The notes beneath the pieces are model-generated. The model was not told where the DNA came from and made no database searches. It was given only the letters and a program-made list of their open reading frames with translations. A stretch of DNA of 64,000 nucleotides, taken from positions 36,990,894 through 37,054,893 of the forward strand of contig CM020618.1 of NCBI GenBank assembly GCA_009829735.1, in the 5' to 3' direction. Made by a program: the position numbers and the translations under genes. This DNA comes from Pyropia yezoensis. Its lineage: Eukaryota > Rhodophyta > Bangiophyceae > Bangiales > Bangiaceae. This document shows positions 40,775 to 51,803 of the stretch, one piece after another; within the stretch, counting starts at the first letter, position 1; each line of letters opens with the position of its first letter.

Positions 40775-41317
40775 CCCGTAGCTGGCCAACCGACGAAAGC
40801 GGCCACCCTCACCCCCGAAAGCGGTCATGCCATGCTCGACGGATCGCTACCACCTGCTCACGTGCCTCCCCCTCGCACTTCTCCCATAACTCTTATCCCC
40901 CACTCGCCACCACGCTGCGAGCGACGGCGACAACACGCAGCGACGGGAGCGCGAGCGTTTGGATAAAACAATCCCCGTTCACCCCACCCGCCACCTGGCC
41001 AGCAGACCCTCCCTCACCGCAGCGGCAAAGGGCAGCGAAAGTAGAGCCGGGACGACGCAAGGATGTGGGGATGTATGGAGGGGGCGGGGATGACGGGTGG
41101 TGAAGGGGAAGGGCGGGGCATGAAGCACTGGCCGAGCGTGAGATCAACGATGAGGACTGGCAAGGAGAATAGTGTGCAGTATGTACGCACAGTATGTATT
41201 TACTGTACAACACAAGCAAAACTGACAAACCCGAATTCGACGTACATGTGCCCCAAAGGAGCCCCGGCGGAGGGCCCATCACTGCACCCTATTGGAGACA
41301 GACGGCTCCCTCCTCCT
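40775..41317. other. Intergenic region between convergent genes, with TGTAC element
   Basis: 543 bp between the stops of the proline-rich gene and the cysteine-module gene. Contains the TGTACAGTAAATACATACT element (41191-41209, minus-strand reading). No ORF of note. Confidence 0.5.
41191..41209. terminator. Candidate bidirectional 3'-end element, second copy
   Basis: Read on the minus strand: TGTACAGTAAATACATACT, 109 bp past the stop of the minus-strand gene. A third, shorter form (GCAGTATGTACAG, 59172-59184) lies about 110 bp past the SDHAF3 stop. Confidence 0.4.
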
Positions 41318-42187
41318 CTACCCCGCCATGTCTGCAGCGGTCGTACTGCCAGGCCCGTCACACAGGCGGCAGTTGCTCAGCAGCGGCGGCCTCGTTCTCA
41401 TCGCCTGCACCTGTTTGGCCGTCTTGTTCAAACCTGGGCACGCGGGGTGGCCGTGCACTTTCTGCGCGCCATTCACCCAGTACGAGTAGCCGACTTCGTA
41501 CCCCGGCCGGGGAGGCGTACCCGCAACGACCACGTGCTCATTGCACGCCTTTCCGGGCGACATCAGCCGGCGAGCCACCGCTTCGACGGCGGCACACTTG
41601 CTGCACTGGGTGCGGCCGGCCACCTCGGTCAGCACCTCCACCTCGTCGCTGTTCACAGAAATACACGCGGCCTGCGTGTGGTACACGTGGTCGTCTCGAG
41701 GGTCACGGAACCGCGCTAGCGATGGCGAACTCAGCAGTTCTTGCTTGACCGACAGCGACACCCTCGGCACGGGATCGGGGCGGATGAGAGTGGCAGTCGG
41801 GAGAAAATCGAAGCGGGCACGCTCCTCGGCGACGAGGTGCGCACGAAGCTTGGCGACAAGACGTTCGACCACTACCCCGGCCGCGTAGTGGCCGTCGACG
41901 AGCCCCGCGCCAATACAGCAAAAGCCCAACCGCCGGCCGGCCGGCGGCGCCCCGCCAAACGCCGTGCGAACCACCTTCGTCGACGACGTCACGTGGTGGC
42001 AGTCAACGTAGTGGTAGACACGGCTGCGCGTCAGGTACGCATAGCCCTGCGACTCGACGGGGCGGACTTCCAGGCGCACCCGCATGGAAGCAACCGGGTC
42101 CGCCAACTGCGTCACCCCGACGGGACTGGGGGCAAGCGAGATGCCTTGCAGGGAGTGCGCCAGGTCCAGGATCGCTGAGGTTGCCAT
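41318..42187 (-). CDS. Protein with three putative metal-binding H-C...C-x2-C modules
   Basis: 289 residues from MATSAILDLAHSL at 42187; the frame is open 54 codons further but that part looks like leader. Three modules follow one pattern, His three to five residues before Cys, then about 25-35 residues on a CC or CxxC pair. They are VYHYVDCHHV ... GFCCIG (about 57-95), VYHTQAACISV ... CSKCAAV (about 180-215) and KVHGHPACPGL ... CRLCDG (about 250-280). The layout recalls the small zinc-site units related to the Ada metal-binding fold seen in bacterial proteins (YHxxxC ... CxxC), but I cannot name a family. Residues 28-55 and 100-170 form the ordered linkers. Function unknown; redox or zinc binding is inference. 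It is convergent with the proline-rich gene. Confidence 0.7.
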   Translation of the reverse strand: MATSAILDLAHSLQGISLAPSPVGVTQLADPVASMRVRLEVRPVESQGYAYLTRSRVYHYVDCHHVTSSTKVVRTAFGGAPPAGRRLGFCCIGAGLVDGHYAAGVVVERLVAKLRAHLVAEERARFDFLPTATLIRPDPVPRVSLSVKQELLSSPSLARFRDPRDDHVYHTQAACISVNSDEVEVLTEVAGRTQCSKCAAVEAVARRLMSPGKACNEHVVVAGTPPRPGYEVGYSYWVNGAQKVHGHPACPGLNKTAKQVQAMRTRPPLLSNCRLCDGPGSTTAADMAG

Positions 42188-43496
42188 GGTGAGGAAGAGG
42201 AGAGCGGCAGCAAGACAGAATGGGGTGTTCGAACGATGAAAACGATGGGAGGGGCGGAGGGGAGCGAGGGAGTACGGAAGCACGGCGCCAGTGAACGATC
42301 TGAGTCGCCCTGGACGCTGCACCCACCGCGGTCTGCCGCCGCGCCGCACCTTTCTTCTTATCGGTCTCCGCTGGTCAATAAATAGTCACGGATCTACAGC
42401 CGGCGGGTGCGACTCCTCGGGCTGGCTCGTGGTGGCCTGCCTCACTCATTCATGGGTGCGTTGCCGATCGTGGCAAGCCACTCCCAGCTGTGCCATGACG
42501 TGCTGCAGCGCGGACTCGCTTACTGCCCGCCCTGTGGACGAGTGAGTGGAGCACACGCAGGTGAGAGACCGGCGGCCGGTAGACCGGCGCGAAGGTCAAG
42601 CCCCCCAGGAACGTTACGCAACACCCGCTTGACGGCTGTACGTTGGTCTGTCCATCACAGCCAGCCGCCAAGCGCAAGTGCTCGGTCTGCTCTGCAGCGA
42701 AACGTCAGCGGAAGTGGACGCTGTTGCTCTACACTGATGGCATCGTTGCCCCACTGGGAGGTGGCCGCGGTTGCTCCGCCGCTTCCAGGGTCGGTCGGGC
42801 GGGGCAAGCACGCGCGGCGCACCTGTGAAACAGGTGAACCACACGATCCGTTGCGGAGCTTGTCAGGAGTCATGGCCGCTCAATCGATCTCCACATGCAT
42901 GGCAAGCGTCGCCAGGAAACTGTTGAACAGGCACGCCCTGCGCAGTAGGCTACCAAAGAGAGCGTTCCGGAAGCGTGGGCTCCGAGCCTATCTATGACAG
43001 CTGTTGGACATGACGTGGCCGGAGGCGGAGGAACAATCTCGTCCGAAGTGTGCGCGACCTCGTTGCACGTCTACACAAACACCTTGTCCTTAATCGTACT
43101 TGGTGAATGTACCCAGCTCGATGCACGGCCCGGTCGATCGATGAGACTTAAATTGTGAAGAAGGCAAGTACAGAGTGTCGGAACCAAACTGCATCGTTTT
43201 GGAAGGAGCATTGCTACCTTACAGAAGTGGTGAGCAGCGATCGCGATCGCGCGTGGCGGCTTGGCCTGTGCATCCCAAAGCTCGCCGACGTAGCACTCAT
43301 CTCCTCCACCACCTTCACGCATCCACCGTCTCCCTCCCACCCCCCTTTCGCATCCACCACCCCCCTCTCATCCCCTCATCCCCCTCTCACCGACACCACC
43401 CCTGGCTCTTGTCCTCCAATCCGCCCACGCCCCCATTCTCCTGCCTCTGATCACCTCTTCAACCTCTTTTGTCTGTTGCCCTCCCTGAGTGCGCCC
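42188..43496. promoter_or_regulatory. Intergenic region between divergent genes
   Basis: About 1.3 kb separating the minus-strand cysteine-module gene and the plus-strand exportin. An AATAAATA box at 42377-42384 lies about 190 bp upstream of the minus gene. The stretch 43320-43490 is pyrimidine-rich and leads into the minisatellite. No gene seen. Confidence 0.35.
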
Positions 43497-43666
43497 GGGG
43501 TTTTGACGGCACCGGGGTTTTGACGGCACCGGGGTTTTGACGGCACCGGGGTTTTGACGGCACCGGGGTTTTGACGGCTCCGGGGTTTTGACGGCACTGG
43601 GGTTTAGACGGCACCGGGGTTTTGACGGCACCGGGGTTTTGACGGCACCGGGGTTTTGCCCCCTGA
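43497..43666 (+). repeat. 17-bp minisatellite abutting the exportin start codon
   Basis: Nine full units of GGGGTTTTGACGGCACC plus a partial tenth, starting every 17 bp from 43497 to 43650. Three units carry single substitutions. It ends eight bases before the ATG at 43675. Confidence 0.95.
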
Positions 43667-43674
43667 CCCCCACG

Positions 43675-46600
43675 ATGTCCGACGCAGAGGCGGCGGTGGT
43701 GGCTCGCGTCCTTGGCTGGGCACGCGCCGCGATGGGCACTGACGCGACCGCCACCCCCGCCGACCGCCAGGCCGCGTCGGGCTTCCTCGAGGCTCTCAAG
43801 GCCGACACTTCCACCCCCGACCTCATCCGCATGGCGGAGCTCCTCTTTGGCGCCGCCGCCGCCTCCCCCGCCACTGACGATGCGGCGGGGGTGATGCTCG
43901 CGTTCCATCTACTCAGCCGGGTGGTCCTTGCGACAGACCGCTGGCCGGCGCTGCCACCCCCTGCCCGCGACCGGGTGCGGGCGCTGGCGCTGGCGGCCGC
44001 CGCGGGCTCGGCGGCCGCCGCCCCGTCGGCGGCCGCCGCCCACCTCCGCGCGTCCCAGGCGGCGGTGTTGTTGGCGGGCGTTGCCGTCCGCACGTGGCCC
44101 CCCGAGTGGCCGTCCTTCCTTCCCGACCTTATGGTCGGGGGGCTCCCACCAGGAGTCGTGTGCGACGCGCTCGCCGCCCTCAGTGACGACGTGCACGGCA
44201 GCGAGTTTGCTGCGGGGGGGGGGCTGACGTCTGCGCGGCGGGCGGAACTGGCGGCCGCGCTGGCAGACGCCCTCCCCACCATTCTCCCCTACGTTACGGC
44301 CGCGACCGAGGCGTTTTACGCGTCGAGGGACGCCCGAGGCATGCGCGCCGCCCTGTCTGCGCTGCGCGCCTACATGCGCTGGGCGCCCGCGACGGCGCTG
44401 CTCGCCGCCCGTGCGCCCGCTGCGTGCGTGGCGCTGCTCGCTGATGGGGAGCTGCGGGAGGCGGCGCTGGGGTGCCTGGACGCCCTCGGTGGGCGCAAAG
44501 AGCCACCGCCGTCGCCGTTTGCGGGGGATGCCCTGCTGCTGCCTCTTGCCGCTGCGGCGGGCGGCGGCGGCGGCGGCGGTGGCGACGGCAAAGTTGGTGG
44601 TGGCCCCGGCGGGGGGGGGCTGCTGGCGCCCGCCCCTGGCGGCGGGCCCGGCGGTGTTGCTGCCCACCGCTTCCGTGTGCGCTTTGCGGCGGTAGCGACG
44701 GACCTGGCCGCCGCCCACGGGGACACAACCGTGTCGCCCCGGGGGCTTGACCGGGGGGGTGTGCCCGTCGTAGGGTCGGCCCTGCGTGAGTGGGTGGGGC
44801 TGATTGCCGCCACTTCGGCGGCGCCTTCTGTCGAGCTCCGGCTGGCGGTGCTGCCGTTTTGGCGCTTCCTGTTCACGGCGACGGCCAAGGCCGCGGCCGG
44901 CGCCGCCGCGGCGTCGGGAGGGGGGGGGGGGGGCGCCGCCGCCGCCGAGAGAGCAGCGGTCGCCGCGTCACGGGCCAACCTGGCGATGACCTTTCTCCCA
45001 ACAGCGGTGGCGGCCTTCCTCCCCGCCCCTTACGCAGACCCCGACTGGTTTGCCGTCGACGATGTGCTTCGGGATGAGGCGGGGGAGGACTCGGACGACG
45101 ACGACGGCGACGACGACGACGACAGTGGCGGGGAGGGGGCCAGTGGCGCCAGTGTCGGGGCGGGGGCCAAGCTAGACCGCCGCGGCTTCCGCAGCGCCTT
45201 TACCCACCTCCGCTCCCGCTCTTCGGGCGTCCTCACCGCCGCGGCGGCGCTGGCCCCCGATGCTGCAGCGGGGTGGGTGCTGACACGGCTGGACGAGCTC
45301 CTTGCCGCCGTGTCGACCGTCACGTTCGCTACGCGTGACCGCCCCGAGCGGCTGGCCGACACCGTAGGCCCGGCCGCACCCGCCCTTGTGCCCGTCGACG
45401 CGGCGCCGCTGGCCACCACGCTGGGCGTGCCCCCGTCTGTGGCCGCGTCGTGGCGGCTGTGGCGGTTTGATGTCGGCGGCAGTCGGCCGGGCGGCGGCGG
45501 GGAGGCGGGCGGGGAGGCTCTCCTCGGCGCCCTCGACGGCCTCCTCCCGGCCGTGGAGGGCGTCCTGGCCGCCCTGCGGCCAGACGTCTGGACGCCGCCC
45601 GTCGTGGCTGCGGCGCAGTCCACCTTTGCTCGCCTGGCCGCCCTGGGCGACGGCACCGCCGCCGGTGGGCCCGCCCACCCGCGGCTGCTGGCCCGCAAAG
45701 CGGCGGGCCTCCGCGCCTTTGTGCCCCTCTATCGGTTGCCGACGGACGGCGGCCGGGCGGCGCTCGCCGCCGCCGTCCGGGCGTTGGTGGCCCAGACGAC
45801 GCTCGCGACGCCCGCGGCCGCACCCGGGGTGGCGGGGGGTGCCGCCGCTGCTCTGACGGCGGTGCGGGAGGCGCGCAACCGGGCGTGCCATGCACTCGCC
45901 GGTATTTGTCGGCGGATGACGGCCGCCGAGGCGGCGGCGGTGACGTGGACGGCGGCGGCCGCCCCCCCCCCCCCGCCCAACAACAACCTCCTGCCGCTGG
46001 TGGCGCCCCTGTGCGACCACGTGGCGTCCCTGCTGGCCACCCCCGCTGGCGACGCCCTCTACCCTGGCGACAAGTGCGTGCTGCTCGAGGCGGCGGTGCT
46101 GACGACGCGCCTGCTGATGCCGCCGGCCACCCCCCCCCCCCCCTCGGCGGGGGACACGACCCCCGCCCCCCCCCCCCCCCCCCTAACCCCCCCATCGACC
46201 GCCGAACGCGACCGGGTGCTGGAGGCCCTCCTCACCCCCGCGGTGGCGGGGGTGGCCGCCGCCGCCGCCGCTCTCCCCTCCCCTGCCGCCCTGCTCGGCC
46301 TCTCCCCTGGGGACCGCGTTGGCCTCGCGGCGGCGCTGCTCGTTGCCGACGGCGGTGTGCACGCGGCGGCGGCGGCAGTGCCGCCGCCCTCCCTCGGCGC
46401 CCCCGCTGCGGCCGCGCTGGGTGCTGCGGCGGGCCTCCTCGGCGCCACCCTCTCCCTCCCCGCCGTCGACGCGTCACTGGCGCTGCCGACCGCCCGGGAG
46501 GTGGCCTTCCTCCTCAACGCCGACGTTGGTCGCCCCTCCGCCGTGGCCGCCGCCAGCCGCCAGGGCGCTGACCGTGCAACGGCCGTGGCGGCCGACGCGC

Positions 46601-48206
46601 TGGCGCGGCTGGGCGCTTCCGCCGACGGCCTGGCCCTGCCCGGCGGCGACACGCGGCAGTGGGTCAAGGGTGTGCGGCACTCGGCGGTGGAGCTGACCCG
46701 CGGGGGCACCCTCCTCAGCCCGGGGCTGTCCCCCGCCGCCCTGTCGGCAGTGGCCACCGCGGCCGCCACCGGCGCGCCCACCGCCGAGCCGCTCGTCCTC
46801 TATTATGTCCTCCACCGGGCGCTGCTGGCGCTCCTCTCCGCCCCTGTCCTCGGCCGCGCGGCGGTCGCCGCGGGGGGGGGGCCCGCGGGGTCGGCGGCGG
46901 TGGTTGCCGCGCTGGCCGCCTCCCCGCTGCCGGCGCTGCTGTCGCGGGTGGCGGCAGAGGTGCCCCACCGGGGGGACGTGGCCGCCGACGCGCCGCCGCC
47001 GACGGTGGCGGTCGCCGGCGGCGTGGCGCCCACCGTCGAGGCCGCCGCCGCGGCGGCGGTGGCCCGGCTGATGGGCGCCGCCGCTGCGAGGGGGGGCGGG
47101 GGGGAGGCGGCGGCGGCGGCGGCGGCGCCCCCCGCGGCGGCTGTTGCGGACCTGCTGCGGGTGACGCGGGAGCACGCACGGCCGTTGCTGGGGCGGGCGG
47201 CCGCGGAAGTGCTCGCCGCGGTGCTGCCGCCCCCCACCGACGACGCGCCTGCCACTGGCGTTGGTGGCGGTGGTGGGGGAGGTGGCGGTGGCGGTGGTGG
47301 GGGTGGGGGTGGTGGTGGTGGTAGGGGTGGTGGCGGCGGCACCGCCGGCGCCACCGACGGCGCCCCCTACCTGGACCTCTATGGCGGCGGTGGTGCCCTC
47401 ACCACCGCCGTTTGGGCGGTGCTGCTGGCGTGCGTGCGCGCCGCCGACGTGGCGGCGTGCCGCGTCGCGCTGGGCGTCATCACCCGCCTGGCCGGCGCGG
47501 TGGCCACCCCCGCCCCCGGCGGCACGGCCGACGGCGGCGCCCCCCCCCCCCCCCCGACGCGCGGGTCGAGGCGGTAGCGTCCCGCCTCATCACCAGCGCC
47601 CTCCCCCCCGTCCTCCTCACCGCCGTCTCCCTCGACGGGGCCGGCCCCGAAACGGCCGCCGACGCGTCCATTGGCGCCCTCCTGGCCACCCTCCGCGCCC
47701 GCCCGCCCGCCGCCGCCGCAGCCATCGCCGCCCTCACCGCCGCCGAGCCGCCCGCCGTGGCGGCCGCGCTCGCCACCGCCGCGTCCGAGGCGGCCGCCGA
47801 CGCCGCCCGGCGGGTGCCGTCGACGAGCGGCCGCCGCGCCGCGCGGGCGGCGGTGCGGACGGCGGTGGCGGCGGTGGCGGCGGCCAAGGGGTTTGGCGTC
47901 CGCCCCCGGAGGGCGGCGGTGCAGCCGCTGACGGCGGCGGCCGAAAACCGGGCGGCGGCGCGAGCCGCCACGCGAGCCGCGCGCGGGGGGGGTAGGGGGG
48001 GAGCGGGTGCGGGAGCGGGTGCCGGTGCGGGTGGGGATGGCGGGGGGGGTGGCCGTGGGGGCGGCGGCGGCGGTGACGCAGACGGGGTGCCCCGCCATCG
48101 GCAGCGGCGGGCGTGGGATGGGGCAGACGACGCGGCGGGGGGGCGCGGGGGGGAGGGGGGGGGGGGGGGGATCTCCCCGCTCCTCGAGCGCCTGTACGAT
48201 GGGTGA
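43675..48206 (+). CDS. Exportin-5 / HASTY-like nuclear export receptor
   Basis: About 1510 residues from MSDAEAAVVARVLGWARAA. Exportin-5 is a Ran-GTP-dependent karyopherin that carries small structured RNAs and other cargo out of the nucleus. Supporting sequence: an N-terminal helical-repeat region with QAAVLLAGVAVRTWPPEWPS, matching the exportin signature (KREWPQxWP). Further helical repeats follow, for example RSRSSGVLTAAAALAPDAAA and RNRACHALAGICRRM. Poly-Gly and poly-Pro inserts make it longer than the usual 1200. At the poly-C run near 47546-47556 the helical reading moves to another frame (ARVEAVASRLITSALPPVLL...), staying open to 48206. One base of homopolymer error explains this. If real, the protein ends at 47577. 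Family assignment rests on motif recall; exportin-T or importin-beta relatives remain possible. Confidence 0.65.
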
Positions 48207-48297
48207 GCGGCCGCCGGGGGCGGGGGGGCGGCGGGCGGGGAGGGCGAAGGAGGGGCAGCGGAGTGGGGAAGGCGGCCGCCTCGCCCGCGGGTGAGCC

Positions 48298-50073
48298 ATG
48301 CGCACGCGCGCAGTCAGCGCTGCGGCCCGCGCCCGTTTCCCTTTTTTTTTTTTGATCCGTCCCAGTCAGGTGGACCACCGTCACGTCGGGCGCGCCACCC
48401 CCATCGGCGCGCCGACGTCACTTCCGGTCTCTTGGTGTATACCGCCACACCCCGCCGCGCGCGCGCGCGAGCGGGGAGGACGACCGCCGGCCCCTCGCTT
48501 GGCCAGGCCGTCACAGCTACTGCCACCCCCACCAACCCCTCCCCTTTCTTCCCCCCTTTCGTCTGTCTTTCCTTCCTGCTGCACGCCCGCCCCCCCCTCC
48601 CTCCCCGGCGAGCGGGGGCATGGCACCGCCGGCGGCGGTACCCCCCCCGCCGCCGCCGCCGGGTGCGGGGAGCCCCCCCCCCCCCCATCCGCCACGGGGA
48701 CCGCCGCCACCCCCCGCTCCCCCGCCTTGCCCCCTTCCCCCGCGTCTCGCCACCGCCCGTCGCTGTCGGAGCTCTTTGCCACCACCACCGCGGCCACGGA
48801 CCGGCTGGCCGCCTTGCGGCAGGCCGCCATGGCCGTTGTGGACGCGGCAGAGGCGGGGGGGGGGCGGTGGGGGGGGGGCGCGGCGGCTCTATCTGGTAGT
48901 TTTCCTGGAGGTGGTGGCGGTGGAAGTGGTGGTGGTGGGGGTAGTGGGGGAGTTGTGGGCGTTGCGGGCGGGGTTGACGGTGGTGGCGAGGGTGGGGTTG
49001 AGGATAGAGGTGAGCGTGGAGTTGGCGTTGGGGACGGGGGCGCGGGTGAAAGTGAAGGTGAGGAGAGTGAGGGTGGGGGGAGCAGACTGCGCAGCGGGGA
49101 CGACCATCACCCGCTGGCAGCGGTGGTGGCGGCGGCCGCCGCCGACGCGGCCGCCGCGGACGCGGCCGCATCGGCCGCCGCCGCCGCTGCCGCCGTCGGT
49201 CGCGCCGACGTGGCGGTGGCCGACGCGCGCGCCGCGGCGGCCGCGGCCGCGGTTGCCGAGGCGGCCGCCACGGCGGCGGCCGTCGCGGCAGCCGACGCAG
49301 CGGCGGCGGTTGCGGCGTCGGCGACAGCAGCAGCGGCAATGGCGGGTGCGGGTGTGGGTGCAGGTGCGGGTGCGGGTGCGGGGGTGACTGCGAGGGAGGC
49401 AGGGGGGTCCACCCGTCACATGGCGCCATCGGCGCTGGTGACGGGGGCGGCGTCGGCGACGCTCCGGGCGGAGATGTTGTCGCCGGCGGGTGCAGGCACG
49501 TACGCCCCCGTCGCTGCCACCCCCGCCGCCGCCGCCGCCCCCACCACCGCCGCCACCACCGCCGACCTCAACGCTGCCGGCGCTGCTGCCGACGGCAGCG
49601 CCGCTGCGGCTGCCGCCGCCGCCGTCACGACGACAAGAGACAGTGGTAGTGGCGGCCACCACTCCAGCAGCAGCGGCAGCGACAGCAGCGGCGGCAGGGA
49701 GCGCCTTCCGCTGCCCACCGCGGCGGCCACACCCCGCGCCCGCCCGCGGCCGCAGGCGGGGCGACGGCCCCCCCCCACCCCCGCCCCTGGCGGCAGTGGC
49801 GGCGGTGACACCCGCGGCGGCGGCAGCGCGCATGCCAGCAGCGGCGACAGCAGCGGCGACAGCGGCGGCCGCGGCGGCACGCGTGCCCACGCCAGCGGCG
49901 GTGGCGGCGGCGGCGGCAGCCGCCCGTCGCCATCGCCCGCCGACGCGCGGCGGGTGGTGGCCGCCGCCGCCGCCGCCGGGCGACGGCTGTCGCGGCGGCT
50001 CGAGGCGGGGCTGTCGCGGCCGCCGGCCGCGACCGCCGTGGCCACCCCGCCAGCGTCGCCGCGGTTGGGGTGA
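48298..50073 (+). CDS. Hypothetical Ala/Gly/Ser-rich protein
   Basis: A 591-codon frame, but only 91 bp after the exportin stop, so the true start is probably internal or preceded by an intron. The ordered signal is RPSLSELFATTTAATDRLAALRQAA (about residues 155-180), an amphipathic helix. A C-terminal helical stretch, DARRVVAAAAAAGRRLSRRL, is also visible. Between them lie Gly/Ser repeats, a 90-residue Ala/Asp-rich helix (AAADAAAADAAASAAA pattern) and a Thr/Ala region. No known domain. Low complexity makes the opposite strand open too, but codon character favours this strand. Confidence 0.38.
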   Translation: MRTRAVSAAARARFPFFFLIRPSQVDHRHVGRATPIGAPTSLPVSWCIPPHPAARARERGGRPPAPRLARPSQLLPPPPTPPLSSPLSSVFPSCCTPAPPSLPGERGHGTAGGGTPPAAAAGCGEPPPPPSATGTAATPRSPALPPSPASRHRPSLSELFATTTAATDRLAALRQAAMAVVDAAEAGGGRWGGGAAALSGSFPGGGGGGSGGGGGSGGVVGVAGGVDGGGEGGVEDRGERGVGVGDGGAGESEGEESEGGGSRLRSGDDHHPLAAVVAAAAADAAAADAAASAAAAAAAVGRADVAVADARAAAAAAAVAEAAATAAAVAAADAAAAVAASATAAAAMAGAGVGAGAGAGAGVTAREAGGSTRHMAPSALVTGAASATLRAEMLSPAGAGTYAPVAATPAAAAAPTTAATTADLNAAGAAADGSAAAAAAAAVTTTRDSGSGGHHSSSSGSDSSGGRERLPLPTAAATPRARPRPQAGRRPPPTPAPGGSGGGDTRGGGSAHASSGDSSGDSGGRGGTRAHASGGGGGGGSRPSPSPADARRVVAAAAAAGRRLSRRLEAGLSRPPAATAVATPPASPRLG

Positions 50074-50079
50074 GGCCAC

Positions 50080-50231
50080 CCCCCCCTTTTCTCTCTTGCT
50101 CCCACCTCCCCTCCGCCGCCTCTGGTTACCCCGCGCGCCCTCTTAGGCTGCGCTACCCCCCCTTTTCTCTCTTGCTCCCGCCTCCCCTCCGCCGCCTCTG
50201 GTTACCCCGCGCGCCCTCTTAGGCTGCGCTA
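50080..50231 (+). repeat. 76-bp tandem duplication in a 3' flank
   Basis: Two copies 76 bp apart, each running from a C-run with TTTTCTCTCTTGCTCCC to CTCTTAGGCTGCGCTAC, differing at one base (A/G). They begin just past the stop at 50073, so they lie in the presumed 3' UTR. Confidence 0.92.
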
Positions 50232-51803
50232 CGGTCTTTTCGGGGGGCGGCTTGTCCCTTCGTGGACAAGCTCCTCCGCCGCCCGTTGGTCGCAGCTGCC
50301 TCGTATCCCGGTCGGCGCCCTTTTGTGAGCATGCGACGTGTTGCCGCGCACCACGGTGCGCGCGCGGGCGCGCCCAGCACTGGTCGACGGGGGTGGCCGC
50401 GACGGCCCACACGCAGGGGCGGCAGCGACGCCGCGACCCCCTGTCACGGGGGTCGGACCCGTCTGTGCCGACGGCGGGGCGTGCCACCGCCTGGGGCCTT
50501 CCTCGGTGCAACGCCCGTCGCCTGCGTACAGGCGCCGACGCCGAAATAGAATGGGGCACGCGGCCCGTGCGCGCGCGCCCGCCGCCGACCAAACGTATGC
50601 ACACACGATGGCGGGAGGAGAGGCCCTGGCTCTGTTCCCCGACTGGACGGACGACGGACTGGCCGGCCAGAGACGGTGTGGTGGTCGGTGGCGGTGCAGG
50701 GCGTTGACCCACCTGTGGTGGGGTGAGGTTGGGTCGGCGGGGAGGGGGGGGGGGGGTGACGGTCTTTCTGGGGCCGGAGGGCTGCCGCCAACCGGACTCA
50801 GTGACGGCGCGGTCCCCTGCGCGCGCGGCTACAGCCGCGGCGGGTTGGCCCACCGCCCATCTCGGGGAAGCGTAAGCCTCTGGGTGGCCAGATGGCGCCT
50901 GCGGCACCTAAGGGGCACCCCCTCTCCTGCTGCACAGGTGTTCGTTTTCTTATCCTCCCAAGCGCGGATAGCCCCCTCCAGACGGGAGTGTTGGCGTCAG
51001 TGTGGGCCGAGGGAGATGTCCTCATGCCCGTTGAATGAGGAGAAAAGCACTTCCTCCACAGCCTCAAGTGGCGAGAAAAGAAACACACTACCAGTGGACC
51101 AGGCTGAAGCTCGTCCTGCAGTGACACCATCAGGCCGTGACACCCAAATTAGCACAGCAATGCAGCTGACACGTGGTGCGCTTGCGGCCGCCACCTGGCA
51201 TGCCAACAGGTTCCAGTCCCGCGGGGCACGCACCGTGGTTCGTCGGTGGAGGGGGTCTCTCACGCGGGCAAGGGTACTTGCTTTGCTCCTTCACCTCGTA
51301 GGATAGAAATCTATCTTCGCAGAGCAACAGCTCTTGCACGTGGACGTCGTCCCGAAGAGTCCCGCCGGTCAGGACCCTTTGATGGAACCCAACCCCCCTA
51401 CACTTACATCACATCCAGAGTTAAAGACCTGTGATTGGAGGGTATGGGTGGCTGTCCTGCTCCCCGTGACTACGTGGCATCAGTGATGTCTGGACATCGT
51501 GCTGTTCAGCCCCCCACCGACGGCCCAAGGAGAGGTGTCTTGTACATGAAGCTGTATGGCTATGCAGGTTCTGGCGCGGGGGGGCCTTAGCACCTGGTAA
51601 GGACTACCACCTTGCTGCGCGTGAGGGGAGCGGCTACAAGAGGGCGCCACACGGCCCGCATTCCTCTGGCTTGAGTGGTTCGACACGCTTTCCCTCTCCA
51701 TCCTCTGTAGGCGCGCTTGACCTCGGCCACCACGCACTCCCGCACGACGTTCCCCTCCCTCCATCCCTCCGCTCCCCTCGACGTCACAGACACGATCACC
51801 AAG
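50232..51803. other. Intergenic region upstream of the GST gene
   Basis: About 1.6 kb. GC-rich chance ORFs to 50900, then more balanced composition. Nothing recognisable; the right end should include the GST promoter and leader. Confidence 0.4.

Noticed and set aside
48620-49387. Proline/Arg-rich frame overlapping the Ala/Gly-rich gene
   Set aside because: Shadow in another frame; no ordered segment, whereas the chosen frame has amphipathic helices.
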